From Venatoribacter pacificus (GTDB taxonomy: Bacteria > Pseudomonadota > Gammaproteobacteria > Pseudomonadales > Oceanobacteraceae), in the NCBI RefSeq assembly GCF_025318105.1, contig NZ_JAOANI010000009.1, forward strand, positions 157,361 to 221,360: DNA of 64,000 nt, in the 5' to 3' direction. Shown in pieces: positions 46,127 through 54,028 of the stretch. Under the pieces are notes generated by a model. It had not been told where the DNA came from, made no database searches, and saw nothing but the letters and a program-made list of their open reading frames with translations. Within the stretch, counting starts at the first letter, position 1; every line of letters begins with the position of its first letter. The position numbers and the translations under genes were made by a program.

Positions 46127-47025
46127 CGCTGCGTTTATCCCCGCCTGGGGCCTGGATGTCACAGAAACTGGTTTCACCGAATCTGACGTCGTTGAGCATA
46201 GCCTTATTCAGTTTAAGCGTATCTGTCAGCAGTCCTGTGCTGGCGCAAGGACGTTTACTGGCAACCTCCGGCGTTACCCAGCTGGAAGGTGCCGCCGGTG
46301 GTGGCCTGGTGCCCTGGGCGCTGATCAGTGGTTACGGCGAGCAGGGGGAAAGCAGCCTCAGCGCTTTTACAACCCGCACCGACGTGCAGGATTTTCGCCT
46401 CGAAGTGCTGGGCGCCAGTTGGAGTTATAACAATCAGCTGGAACTCAGTGCGGCTCAGCAAAGCTTTCGTTTGAAAAATACCGCCACCGAAATCCGCCAG
46501 GAAATTTATGGCGCTAAAATCAAACTGGCCGGTGATGCGGTGTTTACAGCGCTGCCACAGTTGGCGTTGGGACTGCAGCATAAGCGATTGCTGGATGGTG
46601 ACACGGCGGCTGCGGTGGGCGCTGATAACAATACCCAGGGAACCGATTTTTACCTGTCGGCCAGTAAAGTTCATCTGGCGGCACTGGCCGGATACAACGT
46701 TTTATGGAACGCGACGGTGCGTGCCAGTAAAGCCAATCAAATGGGATTGCTGGGGTTTGGTGGTGACGATAACGGCGGGTATCAGTGGCTGCCGGAAGTG
46801 TCAGCGTTGGTGTTGCTGCGCGACGGCTTCGCCGTGGGTGCCGAGTACCGTTCCAAGCCCGATAATTTAGCGGCGTTCCGCGAAGACGATTACCGCGATC
46901 TGTTTATTGCCTGGTTCCCGCATAAACAACTGAATTTGACTCTGGCATGGGCGCAGCTGGGCAGTATTGCCGGCAGCGATGATCAGGATGGCCTGTATTT
47001 GTCATTAACCGGTTATTTTCAATAG
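46123..47025 (+). CDS. DUF3034 family outer-membrane-type protein
   Basis: A 300-residue exported protein resembling DUF3034. A signal peptide (ending VLA near 43) is followed by GRLLATSGVTQLEGAAGGG, a hallmark near the start, and then alternating strands to the end (LTGYF), consistent with a beta-barrel. The ATG at 46123 lies inside the end of the GGDEF/EAL gene (ATGA), with AGGAG before it, so the two are coupled. The longer frame to 46084 would start inside the upstream gene. It is followed by the globin gene after seven bases. Its function is unknown. Confidence 0.8.
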   Translation: MTLRLSPPGAWMSQKLVSPNLTSLSIALFSLSVSVSSPVLAQGRLLATSGVTQLEGAAGGGLVPWALISGYGEQGESSLSAFTTRTDVQDFRLEVLGASWSYNNQLELSAAQQSFRLKNTATEIRQEIYGAKIKLAGDAVFTALPQLALGLQHKRLLDGDTAAAVGADNNTQGTDFYLSASKVHLAALAGYNVLWNATVRASKANQMGLLGFGGDDNGGYQWLPEVSALVLLRDGFAVGAEYRSKPDNLAAFREDDYRDLFIAWFPHKQLNLTLAWAQLGSIAGSDDQDGLYLSLTGYFQ

Positions 47026-47032
47026 GAGAGCG

Positions 47033-47461
47033 ATGATGATCCGTTCTTTGCTTTGCAGCGGCACCTTGCTGATGGCGACGTCATGGATAAATCCGGCGAT
47101 GGCGGAAGACACCCTGTACGAACGATTAGGGGGGGCTGAAGGCATTAGCGTGGTGGTGGATCATTTTATTGATGAAATCAGTTTTGATCGCCGTATTTAT
47201 CCGTTTTTTAAAGATTCAGATATAGAGCGCTTCCGCAATAAATTCAGCGAACAACTGTGCGCGGTGAGTGATGGCCCCTGCATTTACAGCGGTGATGATA
47301 TGCCAACCGTGCATACCGGGATGAATATTAGCGAAACCGATTTTAACCGGGTGGTGGAGTTGTTGCAGAAGGCCATGGCAGACAGTGGTATTCCCTACAC
47401 CGATCAGAACCGGTTATTGCAGCGTCTGGCGCCTTTGCGCGGCGAAATGTTGCACCGCTGA
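47033..47461 (+). CDS. Exported group I truncated hemoglobin
   Basis: A 142-residue truncated globin with an N-terminal signal peptide (cleavage after AMA near 24), so it should be periplasmic. The group I pattern starts with TLYERLGGAEGI and contains FFKDSD and the proximal His94 in PTVHTGMNI. Family members bind oxygen or nitric oxide. Two cysteines (C76 and C83) lie close together and might pair in the periplasm. AGGAG precedes ATG 47033. It ends the four-gene operon that begins with the cupredoxin. Export of a truncated globin is unusual, though it recurs with DUF3034 genes. Confidence 0.85.
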   Translation: MMIRSLLCSGTLLMATSWINPAMAEDTLYERLGGAEGISVVVDHFIDEISFDRRIYPFFKDSDIERFRNKFSEQLCAVSDGPCIYSGDDMPTVHTGMNISETDFNRVVELLQKAMADSGIPYTDQNRLLQRLAPLRGEMLHR

Positions 47462-47555
47462 CAGGGGTTAGATTTATAGAGTTTAGCGTTATTGGCGGAT
47501 AGCACGGAATGTTCTTTAACCGATAACGCTCAATGTACTCTGTGTGAATACCCTC

Positions 47556-47640
47556 TCTCAATTACCTGCTTCTCAATTACCTGCTTCTCAATTATCGGCA
47601 TCTCAATTATCGGTATCTCAATTATCGGTATCTCAATTTT
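47556..47640. repeat. 15-bp tandem repeat, about 5.6 copies
   Basis: Five complete units and a partial sixth follow the globin gene. Units one and two are TCTCAATTACCTGCT; units three to five are TCTCAATTATCGGCA or TCTCAATTATCGGTA; the sixth stops after TCTCAATT. All units keep the TCTCAATTA core. A reading frame passes through it, but no ribosome site or gene is supported. Confidence 0.9.
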
Positions 47641-47712
47641 TCGTGTCCGAATTCTTGCAGATCGATTGCTTCAGCGATTATTTAAAATGACGTTATCACC
47701 AATAATCAGCAT

Positions 47713-47740
47713 AAAAAAACCGGCCGAAGCCGGTTTTTTT
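47713..47740. terminator. Bidirectional terminator between globin operon and symporter
   Basis: ACCGGC/GCCGGT stem, CGAA loop, with seven A before and seven T after. Confidence 0.85.
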
Positions 47741-47762
47741 ATGGTTGGATCAGCGTCAGATC

Positions 47763-49538
47763 TTAGTGATCGTGCGCTTCACCAGCCCCTTTCGGGAAGC
47801 GGATATCTTCTACCATCTGACGGATGTCATCCGGTACCGGAGCAGTCATGTTAGAAACAATGAATGCGGTGGCGAAGTTCAGCAGAGCACCCAGGGCACC
47901 AAAGGCTTCTGGCGAAACGCCCAGGAACCAGTTATCCGGAGTGTTAGCCAGCATCTCGGTACCTGCCACAAAGAACCAGCCTTTGTAGGTAAAGATGTAC
48001 ACCAGCGTAGACACCAGACCAACCAGCATACCGGCGACTGCACCACTGTTGTTCACCTTAGTACTGAAGATACCCATCATCAGCACAGGGAAGATCGAGG
48101 ATGCCGCCAGACCAAAGGCCAGTGCCACCACCTGTGCCGCAAAGCCGGGAGGATTCAGGCCCAGATAACCGGCCACCAGAATCGCACCCGCCATCGCGAT
48201 ACGCGCAGACATCAGTTCGTTCTTCTCACTGATATCCGGCATAAAGGTACGTTTCAGCAGATCGTGGGAAATGGCTGTCGACATCGCCAGCAGCAGACCA
48301 GCGGCAGTGGACAGTGCGGCAGCCAGACCACCGGCAGCGACCAGAGCGATTACCCAGTTTGGCAGGTTAGCGATTTCCGGATTAGCCAGAACCATGATGT
48401 CACGGTCGACTTTCACCATTTCGTTACCTTTCCAGCCGAAAGATTCAGCTTTGGCGGCAAACTCAGGGTTCTTGTCGTTGTAGTACTGGATACGGCCATC
48501 GCCATTCTTATCTTCGAACGCCAGCAGACCTGTGGTTTCCCACTTCTTGAACCAGTCCGGACGATCAGCATAAGCCAGGTTACCTTCGGCACTGCCAACC
48601 GGGCCAGGCTGAATGGTATTGGTCAGGTTCAGACGGGCCATAGAACCCACAGCCGGAGCAGTGGTGTACAGAATGGCGATGAACAGCAGAGCCCAGCCTG
48701 CGGATGAACGCGCATCAGACACCTTAGGTACGGTGAAGAAGCGGATGATCACGTGTGGCAGACCAGCAGTACCCATCATCAGCGACAGGGTGTACATCAG
48801 CATGTTGAAGGTACCGCCTTTCTGCGCGGTATATTCAGCAAAACCAAGGTCAACCAGCGTCTGATCCAGTTTTACCAGCAGCGGAGTACCGTCAGCGGTG
48901 TCACTGAGGAAACCCAGTTGTGGAATCGGGTTGTTGGTCAGGTTCAGAGAGATAAAGATCGCCGGTACGGTGTAAGCAAAAATCAGTACACAGTATTGCG
49001 CGATCTGAGTGTAGGTTACGCCTTTCATACCGCCGAGTACGGCGTAGAAGAATACGATACCCATACCGGCATACAGACCGGTTGCATAATCCACGTCGAG
49101 GAAACGGGAGAACGCCACACCAATACCTTTCATCTGGCCAATTACGTAAGTCAGAGACGCTACGATCAGACAGATAACGGCCACAATACGGGCAGTACGG
49201 GAGTAGTAACGGTCACCGATAAAATCAGGCACAGTAAACTTGCCGAATTTACGCAGGTAAGGAGCCAGGCAGAGTGCCAGCAGTACATAACCACCGGTCC
49301 AGCCCATCAGGAAGATAGAAGCATCATAACCCTGGAAGGCGATCAGGCCCGCCATAGAAATAAAGGAAGCGGCAGACATCCAGTCGGCTGCTGTTGCCAT
49401 ACCGTTGGCAACCGGGTGAACACCGCGGCCAGCCGCATAATATTCACCGGTGGTTCCGGCACGGGCCCAGATAGCGATACCGAAATAGAGGGCGAAGCTC
49501 AGGCCCACTACGATGTAAGTTAAGGTCTGTAAATCCAT
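47763..49538 (-). CDS. VC_2705-type sodium/solute symporter
   Basis: A 591-residue SLC5-family membrane protein with about 13 helices, resembling the VC_2705 symporter family, which is always paired with a DUF4212 protein. The conserved AAGRGVHPVANGMATAADW and SAASFISMAG runs are seen near the start. An insert between helices (about 330-400) has a sequence DKNGDGRIQ like an EF-hand calcium loop. The start is ATG 49538 after GAGGAG; TTG 49544 is less likely. The substrate is not known, although related ActP proteins carry acetate. The DUF4212 gene precedes it by 14 bases. Confidence 0.92.
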   Translation of the reverse strand: MDLQTLTYIVVGLSFALYFGIAIWARAGTTGEYYAAGRGVHPVANGMATAADWMSAASFISMAGLIAFQGYDASIFLMGWTGGYVLLALCLAPYLRKFGKFTVPDFIGDRYYSRTARIVAVICLIVASLTYVIGQMKGIGVAFSRFLDVDYATGLYAGMGIVFFYAVLGGMKGVTYTQIAQYCVLIFAYTVPAIFISLNLTNNPIPQLGFLSDTADGTPLLVKLDQTLVDLGFAEYTAQKGGTFNMLMYTLSLMMGTAGLPHVIIRFFTVPKVSDARSSAGWALLFIAILYTTAPAVGSMARLNLTNTIQPGPVGSAEGNLAYADRPDWFKKWETTGLLAFEDKNGDGRIQYYNDKNPEFAAKAESFGWKGNEMVKVDRDIMVLANPEIANLPNWVIALVAAGGLAAALSTAAGLLLAMSTAISHDLLKRTFMPDISEKNELMSARIAMAGAILVAGYLGLNPPGFAAQVVALAFGLAASSIFPVLMMGIFSTKVNNSGAVAGMLVGLVSTLVYIFTYKGWFFVAGTEMLANTPDNWFLGVSPEAFGALGALLNFATAFIVSNMTAPVPDDIRQMVEDIRFPKGAGEAHDH

Positions 49539-49552
49539 GCTCAACTCCTCAC

Positions 49553-49822
49553 TTATTCATCGTCATCAACGCCAAACTCACGATCGAGTTCGCGCATTTT
49601 TTTGGCGTAAATTGCAACAATGGCGAGGAACACATAAATAGAACCTTGCTGTGCAAACCAGAAACCCAGACCAACGCCACCGACCGGAATCATGTCGAGA
49701 ACCGGACGGAACAGAATGCCGAAGCCATACGACACCACTGCCCAGATAACCAGTAATATGAACATTAATCTCAGGTTTTTGCGCCAGTACGCGTTCTTAT
49801 CGTCTTCTGACTTGAAAGCCAT
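49553..49822 (-). CDS. DUF4212 membrane protein, symporter partner
   Basis: An 89-residue membrane protein with two helices (about 18-40 and 50-72) and an acidic C-terminus (FGVDDDE), matching the DUF4212 family found next to VC_2705-type symporters. It is comparable in place to YjcH before ActP. AGGAGG lies before the ATG. It is the first gene of the pair and lies downstream of a candidate regulatory box. Confidence 0.9.
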   Translation of the reverse strand: MAFKSEDDKNAYWRKNLRLMFILLVIWAVVSYGFGILFRPVLDMIPVGGVGLGFWFAQQGSIYVFLAIVAIYAKKMRELDREFGVDDDE

Positions 49823-50295
49823 AACCCCTCCTAGTTTTTATTTGAATGCAGAATCAACCTAGCAGCATAGCGTCAGAACACGACAGCTAGACCTTGGTAG
49901 TACCAATTTTGAACACCTGTGTTCAGTGATGGATTTTGCTATTAAAAACAAAGGGTTATCGGTGCTTTTGAGGGGGCGGAAGAGCACGGGGTGACTATGG
50001 TCGCAGGGCGTTGAAATACGCATCTTTGGTGCTAATACGTACGCCTTTAGTACGATAAAAAAACGCTGCTGCGTTGCATTGATCTCACCGTTGTTTATGA
50101 CTATTGGCCCGATTTGCCGGGTTTTAGTTGGCCATATCCGCTCTGGAATGGCGGATTTTTCCCGGCAGATACCGTATTATCCGCCCACCTGGCCTAACCA
50201 ATAACTGATAACGCAAGTGGCCGGGGTTCGGCCGGGTTGCCGGGGGTGTGCTACCCAACCTGTCCGGAATTGCACCAGCTCTGGAGAGTTTGTCT
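49823..50295. promoter_or_regulatory. Divergent control region with carboxylate-type boxes
   Basis: The 470-base gap between the DUF4212 gene and the DUF2147 gene holds TAGACCTTGGTAGTA at 49888-49902, 66 bases upstream of the DUF4212 start, and GACTATGGTCG at 49993-50003. Both resemble elements upstream of crbS/yjcH. A short hairpin, CGTAC/GTACG, lies near 50040-50057. No gene is supported here. Confidence 0.45.
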
Positions 50296-50850
50296 GTGAA
50301 AAAATCCATATCCGCTCTTGCTTTTACCCTGTTGTCGTCCGTTGCTGTGGCTGATCCTGCTGTCGGTCAATGGGTAACGATTGATGATGAAGACGGCAGC
50401 CAGGCCAGCGTCGTTGACATCCGCATTAATGAAGACGGTAAATTGCAGGGCACCATCGTTAAATTACTGCGTGAAAAAGATCAGGGAAAATCCTGTGAAA
50501 AATGCCCGGATGATTTTAAAGATCAGCCCGTAGAAGGCCTGACCTTTATGTGGGGTCTGGAAAATGATGGCGAAGGCGAATGGGAAAGCGGCCGTATTCT
50601 CGACCCTAAATCCGGCAGCATTTATAAATCCCAGCTGGAAGTCGCTGAAGACGGTCAGAGTCTGAGTGTTCGCGGTTATATCGGCGTGTCCTGGATTGGC
50701 CGCAGCCAGAAATGGTTACGCTACGAAGCCCCAGCGGCAGAAACCGCTGCAGAAACTTCAAGCGCAGACAGCAGTGCAGAAACAACCGAAGCAGCGACTG
50801 CTGAAGCCGCGCCGGTTGAAACAGCAGCAGAAACCGCTGCTGCAGAATAA
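50296..50850 (+). CDS. DUF2147 exported protein with low-complexity acidic tail
   Basis: A 184-residue exported protein. A signal peptide (ending AVA near 19) leads to a DUF2147-like domain (about 22-140) with the opening VGQWVTIDDEDG, the paired CEKC cysteines near 60-63, and the ending SLSVRGYIGVSWIGRSQKW. The last 40 residues are made only of Ala, Glu, Thr, Ser, Pro, Val and Asp, an unusual disordered acidic tail. The start is GTG 50296 after GGAGAG; the longer frame from 50248 would spoil the signal peptide. The family function is unknown; periplasmic location is expected. A terminator follows. Confidence 0.85.
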   Translation: MKKSISALAFTLLSSVAVADPAVGQWVTIDDEDGSQASVVDIRINEDGKLQGTIVKLLREKDQGKSCEKCPDDFKDQPVEGLTFMWGLENDGEGEWESGRILDPKSGSIYKSQLEVAEDGQSLSVRGYIGVSWIGRSQKWLRYEAPAAETAAETSSADSSAETTEAATAEAAPVETAAETAAAE

Positions 50851-50873
50851 CGCATTAGGTTTTTTATTCTGCT

Positions 50874-50900
50874 GAAGCCCGCTTAGCCGCGGGCTTTTTT
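50874..50900 (+). terminator. Terminator after the DUF2147 gene
   Basis: AGCCCGC/GCGGGCT stem, six-base loop, followed by six T. Confidence 0.85.
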
Positions 50901-51000
50901 GTGTCTGAAATCTGCCCTTGTAAGCGATCATTCATCTGCCTGTTATTGAACGCGACAGTCATAACCCCGTCATATTTTCTTCCTAATCTGCACTGGCTAA

Positions 51001-51014
51001 CTGGATTAGACCAG
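51001..51014 (+). promoter_or_regulatory. Candidate GntR operator before the TonB receptor
   Basis: CTGGATTAGACCAG differs from the perfect site at 58235 (CTGGTCTAGACCAG) at two bases in its left arm. It lies 50 bases upstream of the TonB receptor start, in the promoter region. HutC-type GntR regulators often bind such TGGTCTAGACCA palindromes. Confidence 0.55.
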
Positions 51015-51063
51015 ATTCGGATCCCGCCGGCACAAGGGGCGTGATTGCGGCTTACTGGAAACT

Positions 51064-53871
51064 ATGGGGATTAGGATGAAGACGTTTAAAACTGCAAAAC
51101 TGCCACTGCTGGCGACACTGCTGCTTGGCAGCCAGCTGGTACTGGCCGATGCCAGCCTGATGGGTTCGGTGATCGATCAAAGCTCAATATTACCCGGTGC
51201 AACGGTGACCGTTGCAGAAACCGGTGCCCGTGTTCAGAGTGATGAACGCGGTCAGTTTATTCTCAAAGGACTGCAGCCCGGCACCTACAACCTGAAAATT
51301 ACCTACGTCGGTTATGAACCGTTGCAGACAACGGTTACTGTAATGGCTGATGAACGTAAAGATCTGGGCGCACTGAAAGTTATTTTCAGCGGAGCAGGTC
51401 TTGAAGAGGTTGTGGCCATCGGCCATATTTTTCAGGGTGAAATGAAAGCCCTGAATACACAGAAAAATTCTAACCGAATTCTGAATGCAATTTCGGCCGA
51501 TGGTATGGGTAAATTACCCGACCGCAACGCCGCCGAAGCGGTACAGCGTATTCCTGGCGTATCCATCGAGCGCGATCAGGGCGAAGGCCGCTTTGTTGCC
51601 GTGCGTGGTTTACCGGCACAGTGGAGTTCAGCCTCGCTGAATGGTGACCGCATTCCTACTGCCGAAGAAGAAACGACGTCACGCGCCACCGCGTTCGACT
51701 TTTTCCCAACCGAAATGATCGAAAGTGTGGAAGTCAGTAAAGCGGTAACGCCGGATATGGAAGGCGATGCCATTGGTGGTAACGTGAATTTTATTACCCG
51801 CCGCGCGCCGCAGGAAACCACACTGGATGTCACCGTTGGCACCAATTACAACGATAAAGCCGGTGATAGCGGTTATAACCTGAATATTCTCGCCGGTGAC
51901 CGCAGTGACGATGGTAAGTGGGGTTATATCGTTAATGCCAGTCAATATGTGCGTAACTGGGCCACCGATAACTTCGAACCGCGCCGCAGCGGTGAAGGGA
52001 TTAAACGACTTGAACTGCGTGACTATACCGGTGAACGTGACACCCGCGGTTTTAATGGTGCGCTGGAATATAAATTCGATAATGGCGATACCGTCTATGC
52101 CCGTACCCTGTACGGCACACTGATCGACGATGAAACCCATTACAAACACCGCTACCGTTTTGATAAAGACCGGATCGAGTTACAGCATATTCATAATATT
52201 CTGACCACCGAACTCAGCGGGCATCAGCTGGGTGGCGAGCACTGGGTCGGAGAGGGTGGTTTACTGGAATGGAAAGCATCGACCTACGATAACCACTTTT
52301 ATTATGGCGATGTGCCGAACAGCAAAGACAAGAGCTATTTTGTTGCCCGTTTTGATCAGAAAAACGTAGGCTTTGTCGGGCTGGACAACCGCAGTGGTAA
52401 AAACCTGTCGTACAACACCATTGATGGCGGCAACAGCCCGGCCAGTGAACCATCCACGCATTTACCGGATGGCTTCAGCATGGACCCAACGCAAATGGCG
52501 CTGTCCTCCATCGAGCTTTATAAGGTCGATGTACGGGAAAAAGATAAAGTCGTGGCACAGCTCGATTTTACCCAGGATATGAATTACGACCTGCAATTAA
52601 AATTCGGTACCAAATACCGTGAAAAAGAACGGGTTGCGCGTTTTTCCGATGAGTTTTATCAGTGGAAAGACAGTGCGACAACGCCGCTTTTGAGCGACTT
52701 TGATTTAAGTGATCAGCCGGGCCGTAACGACTATCTGGAAGAAATTAACGCCGGTTACGCCGATGATTTCAGCCAGGTGGCGGATATGTCGGATCTGGAA
52801 AATTTCTGGAACAACAACCGCGATCAGTTTGAATTGATTGATAGCGAATCCTATACCGTGGCCAACGGTGGCGCACTGGGCCGTAACTTCGATGTGAACG
52901 AAACCCAGATGGCCGGTTACGGTATGGCGACCTATCAGCTGAATGATGAAGTCAGCCTGGTCGGTGGCGTGCGCATTGAACGCACCGAAACCGAAGTATC
53001 CGGTTACAGTGCCGAAGACAATAACGGTAGCGTAGTCATTGTGCCGGTGAAAAAGACCAAGTCGTACACCTCAGTGCTGCCGTCTGTGCATATGACCTAC
53101 GCCCTGACCGACGACAGCAACCTGCGTGCTGCTTTCAGCCGTACCTTTGCCCGTCCGGACTTTGGTTCGCTGGCGCCGGGACAGGCCTATTCAGAAGCCG
53201 ATGGTGAGCTGGTGGTGGGTAATCCGGGACTGAACCCGACCTATTCCAATAATCTGGACGTGTTATTCGAGCGTTATTACGACAATGTCGGTGTGATTTC
53301 CGGCGGCCTGTTCTATAAGCAGATCAGCGATCCGATTTTCAATAAGCGTTCCGAAGTGACCTTTAAAGGTGAAAGCGTTGACCGCGTAGATTCGGTGAAC
53401 GGTGATAATGCCTGGCTGGCTGGTGCTGAGTTTGCCTTCAGCCGTCGCCTCGATTTTATTGCCGATGCGCTGGAAAATGTGGGTGTACAGGCCAACTACA
53501 CCCGTATGCGTTCGGTGATGGAATTAACCAATGGCCGCAAAGCCGATATTCCGCGTCAGGCCGACTCTCTGTATAACGCCGCGTTATTTTACGATGACAG
53601 CACCTTTGCTGTGCGCATCGCGGTTAACCATAAAGGCGCTTATATTCAGGAACACGGTGACAGCAGTGATGAAGACAGCTACTACGGTGATTACACCAGT
53701 GTTGACCTGAGCGCGTCTTATCAGGCAACCAGCGATCTGATGGTGTATGCCGATATTAATAACATCACCAACGAACCGATGAAGTACTACCTCGGCAGCG
53801 AAAGCCGCCCACTGCAGGTGGAATACTACGGTTACCGCGCCAATCTGGGTGTTAAATACAGCTTCTTCTGA
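51064..53871 (+). CDS. TonB-dependent outer membrane receptor, probably for phosphonate
   Basis: A 935-residue outer membrane receptor. A signal peptide (to about 28) is followed by a carboxypeptidase-regulatory-like domain (about 32-105), a TonB-box-like EEVVAIG (114-120), a plug domain with KLPDRNAAEAVQRIPGVSIERDQGEGRF (about 150-177), and a beta-barrel ending in the terminal KYSFF. It resembles TonB receptors for organic substrates rather than siderophore receptors. Its position, operator and terminator put it in the AEP regulon, so uptake of AEP or a related phosphonate is inferred, which would be an unusual substrate for a TonB receptor. ATG 51064 and ATG 51076 are both possible; neither has a strong ribosome site. 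Confidence 0.85.
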   Translation: MGIRMKTFKTAKLPLLATLLLGSQLVLADASLMGSVIDQSSILPGATVTVAETGARVQSDERGQFILKGLQPGTYNLKITYVGYEPLQTTVTVMADERKDLGALKVIFSGAGLEEVVAIGHIFQGEMKALNTQKNSNRILNAISADGMGKLPDRNAAEAVQRIPGVSIERDQGEGRFVAVRGLPAQWSSASLNGDRIPTAEEETTSRATAFDFFPTEMIESVEVSKAVTPDMEGDAIGGNVNFITRRAPQETTLDVTVGTNYNDKAGDSGYNLNILAGDRSDDGKWGYIVNASQYVRNWATDNFEPRRSGEGIKRLELRDYTGERDTRGFNGALEYKFDNGDTVYARTLYGTLIDDETHYKHRYRFDKDRIELQHIHNILTTELSGHQLGGEHWVGEGGLLEWKASTYDNHFYYGDVPNSKDKSYFVARFDQKNVGFVGLDNRSGKNLSYNTIDGGNSPASEPSTHLPDGFSMDPTQMALSSIELYKVDVREKDKVVAQLDFTQDMNYDLQLKFGTKYREKERVARFSDEFYQWKDSATTPLLSDFDLSDQPGRNDYLEEINAGYADDFSQVADMSDLENFWNNNRDQFELIDSESYTVANGGALGRNFDVNETQMAGYGMATYQLNDEVSLVGGVRIERTETEVSGYSAEDNNGSVVIVPVKKTKSYTSVLPSVHMTYALTDDSNLRAAFSRTFARPDFGSLAPGQAYSEADGELVVGNPGLNPTYSNNLDVLFERYYDNVGVISGGLFYKQISDPIFNKRSEVTFKGESVDRVDSVNGDNAWLAGAEFAFSRRLDFIADALENVGVQANYTRMRSVMELTNGRKADIPRQADSLYNAALFYDDSTFAVRIAVNHKGAYIQEHGDSSDEDSYYGDYTSVDLSASYQATSDLMVYADINNITNEPMKYYLGSESRPLQVEYYGYRANLGVKYSFF

Positions 53872-53890
53872 TTTATTGCAGTAACAAAGA

Positions 53891-53915
53891 ACACCGGCTC
53901 CGGCCGGTGTTTTTA
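53891..53915 (+). terminator. Terminator after the TonB receptor gene
   Basis: ACACCGGC/GCCGGTGT stem with a TCCG loop followed by five T. Confidence 0.85.
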
Positions 53916-54001
53916 TTTGTGTTCTGCCTTGATACAACGTTTTCTTTCTCTGAACCTGCCTGTCATCGTTTTGTCATCCGCTGTCTTTTAAATATTGTCA
54001 T

Positions 54002-54015
54002 CTGGACTAGACCAA
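54002..54015 (+). promoter_or_regulatory. Candidate GntR operator before the FAD oxidoreductase
   Basis: CTGGACTAGACCAA matches the perfect site at 58235 except two bases. It ends only 14 bases before the ATG at 54029, overlapping the ribosome site region, so binding could block both transcription and translation start. Confidence 0.55.
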
Positions 54016-54028
54016 AAGAAGTATCAGG

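Noticed and set aside
47556..47640. Possible CRISPR array
   Set aside because: Units of 15 bases are directly joined without spacers, and no cas genes are near.
47492..47854. Rightward frame through the 15-bp tandem repeat
   Set aside because: The unit length is a multiple of three so the frame stays open by chance; no ribosome site, and it runs through a terminator into the symporter gene.
47745..48707. Rightward 320-codon frame inside the symporter gene
   Set aside because: Antisense shadow of a membrane protein gene, with His/Gln-rich nonsense composition.
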